Positions 34,101 to 42,653 of a stretch of 64,000 bases of DNA are shown here, piece after piece (position 1 is the first letter of the stretch; every line of letters starts with the position of its first letter). A model generated the notes under the pieces. That model saw only the letters and a program-made list of their open reading frames with translations. It did not search any database and was not told the DNA's origin. Origin of the DNA: Nocardioides currus (GTDB taxonomy: Bacteria > Actinomycetota > Actinomycetes > Propionibacteriales > Nocardioidaceae); contig NZ_PYXZ01000004.1 in assembly GCF_003057875.1 (NCBI RefSeq), positions 1 to 64,000 on the forward strand. Reading direction: 5' to 3'. Both the position numbers and the translations under genes were made by a program.

Positions 34101-35440
34101 CGCGACACGGTGCCGGCGATGACCGATTCCCGGTGCAGCTGGGCGTCCTTGCCCGTCAGCTGGTCGGCCGCCACCACCGGGAACCAGGTCGCGGTGTCCA
34201 TGCTCGCCGCGTCGTTCCAGACCTCCCCGACCAGGTGGCTGTCCCAGGCCGGGCTGAAGCCGAGCGTGTAGCTGCCAGCAGGCAGCCCCTGGATCTTGTA
34301 GCTGCCGTCAGGCCCGGTGGGGCGCGAGGCGATCTGGGTCCAGCCGTTCGTCGCCGTACGGCGATAGGCGGAGACGTAGGCGTCGGTGAGGGCCTCGCCC
34401 GTGGGACCTGTCACCTTCCCGGCGATCGAGGCGCCAGCGGCCAGCACCGCGTCGATGCCCGACCGGGTGGTGTTGGCCGCGACCACGATGTCGTTGGCGG
34501 AGTCGACGTCGAGCGCGTCGTTCCAGTACTCCGCGACGAGGTTCCCGCTGTAGTCGGTGAAGCGCAGGCGGTAGGTCGCGGCGCTCAGCCCGCCCAGGTC
34601 GTAGGCGCCCTGGTAGTTGGTGGTCGTCGAGGCGGCGTGGAGCCAATTGCCCGAGGCGGGGTTGAGCACCAGCGCCTGGACCGAGACCTGCGGGACCCCG
34701 TTGCCCGCAGCATTGCGGACGGTGCCGGTGATGCGGGACGCGGCGGCAACCGTCAGGTCCTTGCCGGTGACGGTCACGCCCGCGCTCACGGGCACGTTGT
34801 CCGCCAGCTCGACGATCGGCTGGTCGCGGTAGAACTCGGGGGCCCGGACGCCGTTGGGGTCGCTCACCCCGATCCGGTAGATGCCGACGAGCAGGCCCTT
34901 GACCGTGTAGGTCCCGTCGAAGGCCGTGTTCACGGACTTCACCTGGTTCCAGTAGTCCGAACCCGCGCCCGAACGCTTGTAGACGGTCACGCTCGCGCCG
35001 CCGACGGCCGCGCCAGACTCGGTCACGACCTTGCCGCTGATGCTGGACCCGCGCGCGAGGGAGGCGTTGATGCCCGGCACGGTCGCCCCGTCCGCGACGG
35101 TGATCACGTCGGCGTCGGCGGACGTCGCTGCGTCCTCCCAGAACTCCTCGAGGTGCCCGGACGCCTCGGTCGGCGTGAACCGTGCCGTGTAGTCGCCGGC
35201 GGGCACGGACTCGAACGCGTAGCGGCCCGCGGAGTCCGCGGCCATCGAGAGGTAGGTCGATCCGCCGTCCGCGTCGGAGAGCGACACCCACGTGCCGACC
35301 GCCGGGCTCCCGTCGGCGAGCGTCACCTGACCCGTGACCCGCCCCGGGACGGGCTCGGCTGCTCCGGCCGGCGCTCCGGCGAGCAGCACGAGGCCGAGGA
35401 TCCCGGCCAGCCAACGGGTGGTCCACGAACGTCCGCGCAC
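31109..35440 (-). CDS. Large secreted protein with twelve carboxypeptidase-regulatory-like modules
   Basis: The 1443-residue protein begins with a signal peptide (RWLAGILGLVLLAGAPAGA). Twelve modules of about 100 residues follow, each of the form (I/V)xGxVxxxxGxPL...V.VYxR...G.Y.v.GLxAGTYRlgF. Each closes with an acidic aromatic motif such as EYWNDA or EFWDDA and a VVVA stretch. These are prealbumin-like beta sandwiches of the carboxypeptidase-D regulatory type. A TPTPTP linker (about 1270-1300) joins an Ig-like C-terminal domain (VGKKLTASPGTFSATSVTIT...YQWFAGRKKL). There is no LPXTG or TM anchor, so it may be released or held non-covalently. Adhesion or carbohydrate binding is possible. Its 3' end runs 89 bases antisense into the MocR gene. 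Confidence 0.88.
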   Translation of the reverse strand: MRGRSWTTRWLAGILGLVLLAGAPAGAAEPVPGRVTGQVTLADGSPAVGTWVSLSDADGGSTYLSMAADSAGRYAFESVPAGDYTARFTPTEASGHLEEFWEDAATSADADVITVADGATVPGINASLARGSSISGKVVTESGAAVGGASVTVYKRSGAGSDYWNQVKSVNTAFDGTYTVKGLLVGIYRIGVSDPNGVRAPEFYRDQPIVELADNVPVSAGVTVTGKDLTVAAASRITGTVRNAAGNGVPQVSVQALVLNPASGNWLHAASTTTNYQGAYDLGGLSAATYRLRFTDYSGNLVAEYWNDALDVDSANDIVVAANTTRSGIDAVLAAGASIAGKVTGPTGEALTDAYVSAYRRTATNGWTQIASRPTGPDGSYKIQGLPAGSYTLGFSPAWDSHLVGEVWNDAASMDTATWFPVVAADQLTGKDAQLHRESVIAGTVSRSGTPLADVNVYALRRDAQGQWSTASSARTDASGGYRLEGLHAGTYRVRFSDSWSDEPQVFWPQATTVEAATDVVLATEQVRTGVDHAYSAPPAIRGTVTDGAGDPVRDIRVVAYRESGGYWSWVTSTRTSATGSYALNGLEQGTYRIGFESDRYVAEFFDDAATVGQATDVVLGAVDTSGIDAVLVDQGHITGTVTGPSGAPLRDVHVTAIESVDDEEEYQLTRSATTDASGHYDVAGLEAGTYLLSFSDPSDVHAAEYWNDQVHRSQAQGIRVEAGQTVSGKDAQLGMGASIRGTVTGPSGAAERQVFVSVEIQDPFDGSWSQQGWARTNYAGGYTVAGLPAGAYRVKFTSSSWPALVPEFWDGVYDAESARVLPLTAGEQRTGVDASLERAGSITGTVVTEGDDDGYAEVTVYRRVVGEWEEVRSTARYSGEYVIEDLAPGTYRVGFDDPSWRDEDNYTAVFWDGATTLAGATDVVVAAGAAVTGIDGTLLDARPASVTGRVSVDGGAALAGIEVSVYQRYSEDDYDYWDSIRTVRTDATGHYAVRGLAAGTYRLGFRDPQGTVIAEYHADAGWVRDATDVVVPASGDPVVVDAGLARAAVIGGRVVDPQGNPVRYTEVTAYAYDAQDEEWNEVDSTYAGQDGRYRLGGLAGGSYRIGFYDDDTGAFASAFYPGAWNVADATTVTVTAGTERLDVNVALERGGSISGRVKDGQGRDVDTYVVPYRRTTSGTWVALRGTWARGTYALSRLPAGTYRLYFSPDDDETYLPEFWDDAQTIAAATDVAVVAGAVATERNAVLALVGSTPTPTPTPTPTPTPTPTPTPTPTPTPTPEPTTPPAPDPTPTVPVPTVPVPVVPVPATGVPTQPPASGPVTSVVPPKVKGVAKVGKKLTASPGTFSATSVTITYQWFAGRKKLAGETGRTLRITKKLAGAKISVVVTATAPGRAPVKVRSKSVTVPRKRVAAGVRPPSGGPSRFGPPHRLGSTTAPTPARAG
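31602..31686. repeat. Six-base tandem repeat coding Thr-Pro linker
   Basis: Repeats of GTCGGC/GTCGGA/GTGGGT/GTGGGA units encode a Thr-Pro-Thr-Pro tract on the minus strand between the last beta module and the C-terminal Ig-like domain. Slippage in this tract could change linker length between strains. Confidence 0.7.
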
Positions 35441-35521
35441 GGCGCGATTCCTCTCCCCAGCACACCGCTGCCCCTGCGCGGATCGGCATCAGGCTAGGGG
35501 CGAGCGATCCGGCGGGGCGGA

Positions 35522-35551
35522 CGTTTTCCGGGATCGCCCGAGCGGAAAACG
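35522..35551. promoter_or_regulatory. Inverted repeat CGTTTTCC...GGAAAACG upstream of the repeat protein gene
   Basis: CGTTTTCC at 35522-35529 and GGAAAACG at 35544-35551 are perfect complements 14 bases apart. They lie about 82-111 bases upstream of the secreted repeat protein start and are AT-rich against a GC-rich background. An operator for the gene is possible. Confidence 0.4.
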
Positions 35552-35556
35552 ACGCA

Positions 35557-35587
35557 CGGGCGGGCTCCCCCGGAGGGGACCCGCCCG
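35557..35587 (-). terminator. GC-rich hairpin downstream of serA
   Basis: CGGGCGGG at 35557-35564 pairs with 35580-35587 and an inner CCC/GGG set extends the stem after one mismatch. It lies 18 bases beyond the serA stop on the minus strand. Confidence 0.55.
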
Positions 35588-35604
35588 CGAGCGCGACGCG
35601 TGAG

Positions 35605-37194
35605 TCAGACGAGGTCGGCGGCGCGCACCGAGACGGCGCTGATGGCCGTCTCGATCTCGGCCAGCGTCTCGGCCGGGATCGCCGAGTCGACGGACAGGGC
35701 GACGAGCGCCTCGCCGCCCTTGTCCTGGCGCGAGACCTGCATGCCGGCGATGTTGACCTCGGCGTCACCGAGGATCCCGCCGACGACGCCGACCATGCCG
35801 GGACGGTCGGTGTAGGCGAAGAAGGCCAGGTGGTCGGTGGGCTCGATGTCGATCTCGAACCCGTTGACCTCGACCAGGCGCTCCTTCTGGTTGATCCCGA
35901 CGAGCGTGCCGCTGACCGAGACCTGCGAGCCGTCCGCGAGGGTGCCGCGGATGGTGATCAGGTTGCGGTGGTCGGGGCTCTCGCCGTCGGTGACGAGGCG
36001 TACGGCGGTGCCGCGCTCGGCCGCCAGCAGCGGGGCGTTCACGTAGGACACCTGGTCCTCGACGATGTCGGAGAAGACGCCCTTGAGCGCCGCCAGCTCG
36101 AGCACCTTGACGTCGTACTCCGTGATCTCGCCCCGGACCTCGACGTCGATCTGCTGGGCGACCTCGCCGGCGAGCGCGGTGAAGACGCGACCGAGCTTCT
36201 CGGTGAGCGGGATGCCGGGACGCACGTCCTCGGCGATGACTCCGCCCTGGACGTTGACCGCGTCGGGCACGAGCTCGCCCGACAGGGCGAGCCGCACCGA
36301 CCTGGCGACGGCGATGCCCGCCTTCTCCTGCGCCTCGTCGGTCGACGCGCCGAGGTGCGGGGTGGCGACGACGTTCTCGAGCTCGAAGAGCGGGCTGTCG
36401 GTGCACGGCTCCTTGGCGAACACGTCGAGGCCGGCGGCCGCGATCTGGCCGGTCTTGAGGGCGTCGTACAGCGCGGCCTCGTCGACGATGCCACCTCGCG
36501 CGGCGTTGACGAGCACGAGCGAGGACTTGGCCTTGGCGAGCTGGTCGGCACCGATCAGGCCCACGGTCTCGGGGGTCTTGGGCAGGTGCACGCTCATGAA
36601 GTCGGCCTCGGCGAGGAGGGTGTCGAGGTCGACGAGGCGCACGCCCATCTGCGCGGCGCGGCCGGCCTGGACGTAGGGGTCGTAGGCGATGACCTTCATG
36701 CCGAAGGCGCTCAGGCGCTGGGCCACGAGCACCCCGATGCGGCCGAGGCCGACGATGCCGACGGTCTTCTCGTAGAGCTCGATGCCGGTGTACTTCGAGC
36801 GCTTCCACTCCCCGTTCTTGAGCGCGGCGTGGGCGGGGCTGACGTGGCGGGCGGCGGCGAGCATCAGCGCCACGGCCAGCTCGGCCGCGGAGACGATGTT
36901 GGACGTCGGGGCGTTGACGACCATGACGCCGGCCTGCGTGGAGGCCTTGACGTCGACGTTGTCGAGGCCGACGCCCGCGCGGGCGACGACCTTGAGCCGC
37001 TTCGCCGCGGCCAGCGCCTCGGCGTCGACCTTGGTGGCCGAGCGCACGAGGATGGCGTCGGCCTCGACGATGGCAGCGAGCAGCTCGGTGCGGTCGGCAC
37101 CGTTGCAGTGGCGGATCTCGAAGTCCGGGCCGAGCGCCTCGACGGTGGCGGGGCTCAGCTCTTCGGCGATGAGTACGACAGGCTTCTGGGTCAC
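35605..37194 (-). CDS. serA: D-3-phosphoglycerate dehydrogenase
   Basis: SerA oxidises 3-phosphoglycerate with NAD as the first step of serine synthesis. The 529-residue protein is the long actinobacterial form. It has the N-terminal substrate domain, the NAD-binding GLGRIGVLVAQRLSAFG near 150, the catalytic Arg, Glu and His regions (VNAARGGIVDEAAL, NVVATPHLGAST), then an intervening domain and a C-terminal ACT domain (DRPGMVGVVGGILGD). The ACT domain gives feedback control by serine. The GTG at 37194 was chosen because the family begins there (VTQKPVVLIAE), with GAGGAA upstream. The frame stays open further but without family similarity. Confidence 0.95.
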   Translation of the reverse strand: MTQKPVVLIAEELSPATVEALGPDFEIRHCNGADRTELLAAIVEADAILVRSATKVDAEALAAAKRLKVVARAGVGLDNVDVKASTQAGVMVVNAPTSNIVSAAELAVALMLAAARHVSPAHAALKNGEWKRSKYTGIELYEKTVGIVGLGRIGVLVAQRLSAFGMKVIAYDPYVQAGRAAQMGVRLVDLDTLLAEADFMSVHLPKTPETVGLIGADQLAKAKSSLVLVNAARGGIVDEAALYDALKTGQIAAAGLDVFAKEPCTDSPLFELENVVATPHLGASTDEAQEKAGIAVARSVRLALSGELVPDAVNVQGGVIAEDVRPGIPLTEKLGRVFTALAGEVAQQIDVEVRGEITEYDVKVLELAALKGVFSDIVEDQVSYVNAPLLAAERGTAVRLVTDGESPDHRNLITIRGTLADGSQVSVSGTLVGINQKERLVEVNGFEIDIEPTDHLAFFAYTDRPGMVGVVGGILGDAEVNIAGMQVSRQDKGGEALVALSVDSAIPAETLAEIETAISAVSVRAADLV

Positions 37195-37271
37195 AGCGGA
37201 GTTCCTCGAGGCAGATGATCGATGAGGGCCTGCACGACGCTGTGCTCCCCCAACCCTACAAGGTGCTCGGG

Positions 37272-37988
37272 TCAGACAGCGCAGCCGTCCGGTCCGCAGG
37301 CGTCGCCCTGCCCAGCGGTTCCGGCGAGCACCTCGATCACCGGGTGCGACTCCGACCACGCCCGCTCCAGCACCTGGCTGAAGGCCTCCGCCGGCTGGGC
37401 GCCGGACACGCCGTACTTGTTGTCGATCACGAAGAACGGGACGCCCGTCGCGCCGAACGCCTGGGCCTTCTCGATGTCGGCCCACACGTCGTCGGTGTGC
37501 TCCGTGCCGGCCAGCACCCGGTCGATCGCCGCGGCGTCCAGACCGGCCTCGACGGCGACCGCCCGCAGCTCGGCGGGGTCGGCGACGTTGCGGGCCTCGG
37601 TGAAGTACGCCGCCAGCAGCGCCTCCTTCACCCGGCCCTGCAGCTCGGGCCCGCCGTCGTGCAGCGCGAGGTGGATGAGGCGGTGCGCGTCGAGGGTGTT
37701 GAGGTGCAGCGTCTCGGACAGGCGGTAGACGAGGCCCTCCTCCGCGGCGACGGCCTCGACCTGGTCCTGCATCTGCCGGGCGCCCTCGGGGGTCTGGCCA
37801 TACTTCCTGGCCAGCATCACGCTGGTGGGCTCGGTGGGCTCCGACGGCGCCCCCGGGTCGAGCATGTAGGAGTGCCAGACGACCTCGACGTCGTCGGCGT
37901 GATCGAAGGTGCCCAGGGCCGTCTCGAGGCGGCGCTTGCCGATGTAGCACCAGGGGCAGACCACGTCGGACCAGATGTCGATGCGCAT
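37272..37988 (-). CDS. DsbA-family oxidoreductase (FrnE-like)
   Basis: This 238-residue protein has a thioredoxin fold with the CPWC active site at about residue 10-13 (VVCPWCYIGKRRL) and a long helical insertion. Then comes GVPFFVIDNKYGVSGAQ with the cis-Pro (TGVPFF). It resembles FrnE/2-hydroxychromene isomerase-like DsbA proteins. No signal peptide is seen, so it acts in the cytoplasm. The C-terminal ACGPDGCAV carries two additional cysteines. It starts at the ATG at 37988, and the next gene upstream on the same strand ends 18 bases before. Confidence 0.88.
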   Translation of the reverse strand: MRIDIWSDVVCPWCYIGKRRLETALGTFDHADDVEVVWHSYMLDPGAPSEPTEPTSVMLARKYGQTPEGARQMQDQVEAVAAEEGLVYRLSETLHLNTLDAHRLIHLALHDGGPELQGRVKEALLAAYFTEARNVADPAELRAVAVEAGLDAAAIDRVLAGTEHTDDVWADIEKAQAFGATGVPFFVIDNKYGVSGAQPAEAFSQVLERAWSESHPVIEVLAGTAGQGDACGPDGCAV

Positions 37989-38005
37989 GTGGGGCGCAAC
38001 CGCGG

Positions 38006-38668
38006 TCAGCGGGTGGATGTTCCCCTGACCGCCTCGGCGACGGGTGTGTCTCCCGACACGAGGTCCCACTGGGCGCCGATGCCGGCCCCGGAGTCGATGA
38101 CCTCGGCGAGCACGGCGGCGACGTCGGCGCGCGGGACCTCGGCGCGGGTGACGCCCTCGCCCAGCTCGACCCGGCCGGTCGGCTCGTCGTCGGTGAGGCG
38201 GCCCGGGCGGATGATCGTCCAGTCCAGCCCGCTCTCGCGCAGGGCGGCGTCGGCGTCGCGCTTCGCCTCGACGTACGCACGCCAGACCGCGCTGGTGTCG
38301 TCGGGCAGCGGCTCGTCGACGTTGATGGCCGAGACCTGGACGACGCGGCTGATGCCGGCCTGCCGGGCGCCCTCGATGGTCTTGAGCGCCCCCTCGAGGT
38401 CGACGGTGCGCTTGCGCTCGATGTTGCCGTCGGGCCCACCGCCCGCGGCGAAGACCACGGCGTCGGCATCCTCGAACGCTGCCGCGAAGTCGTCCGCGGT
38501 GCTGCCCTCGATGTCGAGGAGCCGCACCGCGGCGCCCATCGCCTCGAGCCGGTTGCGGTAGGACTCCTGCCGCACCAGGGCGATCGGGGTGTGGCCGCGC
38601 GCGACCAGCAGCGGGTGCAGCAGGCGGGCGATCTGCCCGTTTCCTCCGACGACGGCGACAGTGCTCAT
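38006..38668 (-). CDS. NAD(P)-binding atypical SDR protein
   Basis: The 220-residue protein starts with the dinucleotide loop VAVVGGNGQIARLL and contains ADAVVFAAGGGP and WTIIRPGRLTDD. This places it in the NmrA-like or atypical short-chain dehydrogenase group (SDR_a5-like). Such proteins bind NAD(P) and may act as redox sensors or reductases. The Tyr-x-x-x-Lys pair is present as YVEAK. It is cotranscribed with the DsbA-family gene by position. Confidence 0.85.
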   Translation of the reverse strand: MSTVAVVGGNGQIARLLHPLLVARGHTPIALVRQESYRNRLEAMGAAVRLLDIEGSTADDFAAAFEDADAVVFAAGGGPDGNIERKRTVDLEGALKTIEGARQAGISRVVQVSAINVDEPLPDDTSAVWRAYVEAKRDADAALRESGLDWTIIRPGRLTDDEPTGRVELGEGVTRAEVPRADVAAVLAEVIDSGAGIGAQWDLVSGDTPVAEAVRGTSTR

Positions 38669-38693
38669 GCCTGCCACCTTGCCACGACCCGGG

Positions 38694-40193
38694 TCAGACC
38701 GCTTCCTGGCGGGCGACGGTGGCGCGACGCGCGAGCAGGGTGACCACGAACGACAGCGCCGCAGCGAGCAGCACGCCGAGGTTGGCGTAGGCCCACGGGC
38801 CGTCCCAGTAGGGACCGGCCGGGTCGTCGACGTACGTCCCGAGGCCCAGCGGCTCCAGCAGGAAGCCCTGCCAGTTGTTCCACGAGGCGTCGGCGGCGAA
38901 CGAGTTGACGACCAGGCCCCAGCCGAGGACCGAGGCACCGACCATGGTCGCGATGGAGGTCCAGTCGAAGGAGCCGTAGCGCCCCCGCGCGTCGAAGAGC
39001 GCCTCCTCGTCGTAGTCGCGGTGACGCAGGGCGATGTCGGCCATCATCACGCCGGCCCAGGCCGCCAGCGGGACGCCCAGCGTGATCAGGAAGCTCTGGA
39101 ACGGTCCGAGGAAGTTGTCGGAGAAGAAGACGACGTAGATCGTGCCCAGCGTCAGGATCACGCCGTCCACCAGCGCGGCCGCGGGCCGCGGGATCTTCAC
39201 GCCGAGCGACAGGAGCGTGAGGCCAGAGGAGTAGATGCCGAGCACGGCACCGCTGACCAGCGCCAGGATCGCGGCCAGCAGGAAGGGCACCAGGAACCAC
39301 GTCGGCAGCAGGGTGCCGAGGGTGCCGATCGGGTCGTCGACGATGCCGGCGGACAGGTCCGGCGACGAGCCGGCGAGCAGCAGCCCGAAGAGCACGAGCA
39401 GCACCGGGGCCAGCGCGCCTCCGAAGGTGTTCCACCCGACGATGGCGGCTCCGCTGGAGGTACGCCGCTGGTAGCGCGACCAGTCGGCGGCGATGTTGAT
39501 CCAGCCCAGCCCGAAGCCGGTCATCACCATCACCAGCGCGCCGATCATCTGCTGCGCGTTGCCGTTGGGGATCGCGCTGACGGACGACCAGTGGACCTCG
39601 TCGATCGTCAGGGCGACGTACACGATCGTGGCGACGCCGGTGACCCAGGTCAGGACCGACTGCATCCGCATGATGATGTGGTAGCCCGCGACGCTGGCCG
39701 ACACGATCAGGGCCGCGACGACGAGCGTGGCAATCACCTTGGTGGTGGTGCCCGCCGCCCAGCCGAGCTGGTCGAAGATCGTGGCGGTCGCGAGAACGGC
39801 CAGGATGGCGAGGAACGTCTCCCACCCGATCGAGACCAGCCACGACACCACGCCCGGGACCTTCTGGCCGTTGACGCCGAACGCCGCCCGGCTCAGGACC
39901 ATGGTGGGGGCCGAGCCACGCTTGCCGGCGATGGCGATCACGCCGCACAGCGCGAACGAGACGACGACGCCCACGACCGTGACCACGACGGCCTGCCAGA
40001 ACGAGATCCCGAACCCGAGGACGAAGGACCCGTAGCTGATCCCGAAGACGCTCACGTTGGCGGCGAACCAGGGCCAGAACAGGTCGCGCGGCTGCGCCGT
40101 CCGGTCGGCCTCGTCGATGATCTCGATGCCGGTCTGCTCGACCCCGAGCCGCCGGGTGGCCTCCAGGCCGGTGTCACGTGCCGTAGTGCTCAT
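38694..40193 (-). CDS. NCS1-family purine/cytosine permease
   Basis: This 499-residue, twelve-TM protein has the features of nucleobase:cation symporter-1 proteins: a hydrophilic N-terminus with GVEQTGIEIIDEADRTAQPRDLFWPWFAANVSV (shortened here as GVEQTGIEII, then DLFWPWFAANVSVF). It also has GWINIAADWSRYQ and VMMADIALRHRDYDEEAL. It is likely to carry cytosine, hypoxanthine or a related base with a proton or sodium ion. It sits downstream of the efe operon on the same strand, 20 bases after efeB's end, but likely has its own role. Confidence 0.88.
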   Translation of the reverse strand: MSTTARDTGLEATRRLGVEQTGIEIIDEADRTAQPRDLFWPWFAANVSVFGISYGSFVLGFGISFWQAVVVTVVGVVVSFALCGVIAIAGKRGSAPTMVLSRAAFGVNGQKVPGVVSWLVSIGWETFLAILAVLATATIFDQLGWAAGTTTKVIATLVVAALIVSASVAGYHIIMRMQSVLTWVTGVATIVYVALTIDEVHWSSVSAIPNGNAQQMIGALVMVMTGFGLGWINIAADWSRYQRRTSSGAAIVGWNTFGGALAPVLLVLFGLLLAGSSPDLSAGIVDDPIGTLGTLLPTWFLVPFLLAAILALVSGAVLGIYSSGLTLLSLGVKIPRPAAALVDGVILTLGTIYVVFFSDNFLGPFQSFLITLGVPLAAWAGVMMADIALRHRDYDEEALFDARGRYGSFDWTSIATMVGASVLGWGLVVNSFAADASWNNWQGFLLEPLGLGTYVDDPAGPYWDGPWAYANLGVLLAAALSFVVTLLARRATVARQEAV

Positions 40194-40212
40194 GGGCACA
40201 TCTTGCACCCGA

Positions 40213-41451
40213 TCAGGCGAAGAGCGCCTGTCCGACGTGCTCGCCCGGCGCGATGCCGCCGGGGATCGCGAACAGGGCGGAGCCGGTGTGCTGGAGGTAT
40301 TCCTGCAGCCGGTCCTTGCTGGCGAGCTGGGTCTGCATCGGGATGTAGTGGCTGCGCGGGTCGGTGACGTAGGCCAGGAAGAACAGCCCGGCGTCGAGGC
40401 GGCCGATCTCGGTCGAGCCGTCGACGAAGTTGTAGCCGCGGCGCAGCAGCCGCACGCCGTTGTTGGCGGTGGGGTGGGCCAGCGCGACGTGCGAGGCGGG
40501 GTCGATGAGCGGCCCGTCTCGTCCCGCCAGCTCGAAGTCGGGGTCGTCGTGCTCCGTGCCTCCCGACAGCGGGGCACCCTCGGCCTTCGTGCGGCCGATG
40601 TCGCCCTCCTGCGACTGGAGGGTCTGGCGGTCCCAGATCTCGATCGTCATGTTGATCCGGCGGGCGACCAGGTAGGACCCGCCGGCGAGCCATGCGTCCC
40701 GGTCGTCGGACGGCTCGACCCACACGTGCTCGTCGAGGTCGGACTGCTCGTCCGACTTGAGGTTCATCGTGCCGTCCTTGAACCCCATCAGGTTGCGCGG
40801 CGTCTGCTCGTCGCGGGTCGTGGTCGAGGTCTTGCCGAAGCCGAGCTGCGACCAGCGCACGCCGACCGTCCCGAAGCCGATCCGCGCGAGGTTGCGCACG
40901 GCGTGGACCGCGACCTGCGGGTCGTCGGCGCAGGCCTGGACGCACAGGTCGCCGTCGGAGCGGGCGGGGTCGAGGTTGTCGCCCGGGAAGTGCGGCAGCT
41001 CGACAAGGGCCTCGGGCAGGCGGTCGGCGAGCCCGAATCGGTCGTCGAAGAGCGAGCGCCCGAAGCCGAAGGTGATGGTGAGCCGGCTCGACGGCAGGCC
41101 GATGGCCTCGCCGGTGTCGTCGGGAGGTGCGTTGTACGACGAGATGTCGGGTCCGGCGGGACGGCCGGCCATCATCTCGGCGGCGGCCACGGTCCACGCC
41201 TGCAGCAGGGCGACGAGGGACTCGCGGTCGTCGGTCAGGACGTCGAAGGCGGCAAAGTGCAGCCGGTCCTGCACCGGCGTGACGATGCCGGACTGGTGCT
41301 CGCCGTACAGGTCGAACGTCGTCGGGGCGGACCCGGCGTCGTCGGGCTCGCTGCCCTGCGCTGCCCAGCCCGCGCCGAAGCCGATCGCGGCCGCGCCCGC
41401 CCCGGCGGCACCGATGCCGCCGAGCAGGCCACGACGAGAGACTCCGGACAC
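40213..41451 (-). CDS. efeB: Deferrochelatase/peroxidase EfeB (Dyp-type, Tat-exported)
   Basis: EfeB is the heme-binding Dyp-type peroxidase of the EfeUOB iron uptake system, exported folded by Tat. The N-terminus has SRRGLLGG, a twin-arginine signal, then an alanine-rich hydrophobic stretch. The family motif GFKDGT near 225 carries the catalytic Asp (GXXDG). Later HPTANNGVRLLRRGYNF and FLAYVTDPRSHYIPMQ are typical. The gene starts three bases after efeO ends, in the order efeU-efeO-efeB. Confidence 0.94.
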   Translation of the reverse strand: MSGVSRRGLLGGIGAAGAGAAAIGFGAGWAAQGSEPDDAGSAPTTFDLYGEHQSGIVTPVQDRLHFAAFDVLTDDRESLVALLQAWTVAAAEMMAGRPAGPDISSYNAPPDDTGEAIGLPSSRLTITFGFGRSLFDDRFGLADRLPEALVELPHFPGDNLDPARSDGDLCVQACADDPQVAVHAVRNLARIGFGTVGVRWSQLGFGKTSTTTRDEQTPRNLMGFKDGTMNLKSDEQSDLDEHVWVEPSDDRDAWLAGGSYLVARRINMTIEIWDRQTLQSQEGDIGRTKAEGAPLSGGTEHDDPDFELAGRDGPLIDPASHVALAHPTANNGVRLLRRGYNFVDGSTEIGRLDAGLFFLAYVTDPRSHYIPMQTQLASKDRLQEYLQHTGSALFAIPGGIAPGEHVGQALFA

Positions 41452-41454
41452 GGG

Positions 41455-42612
41455 TCAGACCACCGCGGCCGCGAGCTTCGAGAGCGGCTCGCTGAGGGCG
41501 TTGACGGCGTCGGAGAGCTGGCGCACCTGGTCCTGGGTCAGCTCGTCGTAGGACACGAAGCCGTCGCCCTCCCGCGTCTCGTCGAGCAGCGCCTGCAGCT
41601 CCTCGAAACGGGACGTGATCTGGTCGGCGAGCGCGGCGTCGTTCTTCTCCACGATCGGCTTCAGCCCGTCGAACGCCACCTTGGCGCCGTCGACGTTGGC
41701 CTGGAAGTCGTAGAGGTCGGTGCGCGACCAGTACTCCTCCTCGCCGGTGACCTTGCCGGTCGCGACCTCGTCGAGCAGCCCGCGCGAGCCGTTGGCGATC
41801 TGGTCGACGGTGTAGGTCAGGTCGGGCACTCGGGTGGCGAGCTCCTCGGTGTTGGCCATCAGGTCGTCGGCGAACTTCGCCCGCGCCTTGGCGCCGAGCG
41901 GGGTGTAGTCCTCCGCGCGGGCCGGCCACAGGTCCTTCTCCATCCGGTGCCAGCCGGTCCAGGTGTCACCGGGAGCCAGGTCGGCCTCGCGGGCGTCCAT
42001 CATCGGGTCGAGGTCGCCGAAGGACTCGGCCACGGTCTCGATCCGCTCCCAGTGCGTGCGGGCGACGGGGTAGATGGCGCGAGCGGCCTCGTCGTCGCCG
42101 GCCTTGTAGGCGTCGACGAACTCCTGCGTCTTGGCGACGAGCTGGTCGGTCTGGTCGCCGACGTAGGCGGCGTAGTTGGTCAGCGCCTGGTCGACGAGCT
42201 CGGTGTCGCCGGCGGAGACGTCGACGGCCTCGTCGGACTTGGTGGCGGTGAAGTCGGCGCGGATGCCGTCGCCGACCATCCCGGGCTTGCAGGCGGTGAT
42301 GTAGTCGCCCTCGGGCGTGACGACCGTGAGGTCGCGGGTCAGGCCGGGGCCGATGTTCTCGACCTCGCTGACGATCCGCAGGCCGTCGGGGGCGAGGAGG
42401 TAGAACTCGGTGACGTCGGTGCCGGTGTTCTTGACCGAGAAGGTCAGCTTGCCGGCGGGTGCCTCGACGGCGGACAGGTCGCAGGCGTCGGCCGACGACT
42501 CGACGGTGATGCTGCGGGCGTCGCCCTCGTCGGCCGGGGCGGCGTTCTCGGTGCAGGCGGTGAGGAGCACACCGAGCGAGAGCGCGGCGGCAACGGCGGG
42601 GATGCGGGACAT
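41455..42612 (-). CDS. efeO: Iron uptake lipoprotein EfeO (cupredoxin plus imelysin/M75 domain)
   Basis: The 385-residue lipoprotein has a signal peptide with the lipobox LTAC (Cys20), a cupredoxin-like N-domain (residues about 35-130) and a helical M75 imelysin domain with the HxxE-type motif GWHRMEKDLWP and HWERIE. EfeO binds ferric or ferrous iron outside the membrane and hands it to EfeU. The ATG at 42612 gives the signal peptide directly. It lies 41 bases downstream of efeU and three bases before efeB. Confidence 0.93.
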   Translation of the reverse strand: MSRIPAVAAALSLGVLLTACTENAAPADEGDARSITVESSADACDLSAVEAPAGKLTFSVKNTGTDVTEFYLLAPDGLRIVSEVENIGPGLTRDLTVVTPEGDYITACKPGMVGDGIRADFTATKSDEAVDVSAGDTELVDQALTNYAAYVGDQTDQLVAKTQEFVDAYKAGDDEAARAIYPVARTHWERIETVAESFGDLDPMMDAREADLAPGDTWTGWHRMEKDLWPARAEDYTPLGAKARAKFADDLMANTEELATRVPDLTYTVDQIANGSRGLLDEVATGKVTGEEEYWSRTDLYDFQANVDGAKVAFDGLKPIVEKNDAALADQITSRFEELQALLDETREGDGFVSYDELTQDQVRQLSDAVNALSEPLSKLAAAVV

Positions 42613-42653
42613 CGTGGACCTGTTCTGGTTCGGGTCGATCGGGGGCAGGGTGG

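Noticed and set aside
37195..38469. Upstream extension of the serA frame
   Set aside because: The frame stays open because of GC bias, but it overlaps the DsbA-family and SDR genes on the same strand in another frame and has no similarity to SerA.
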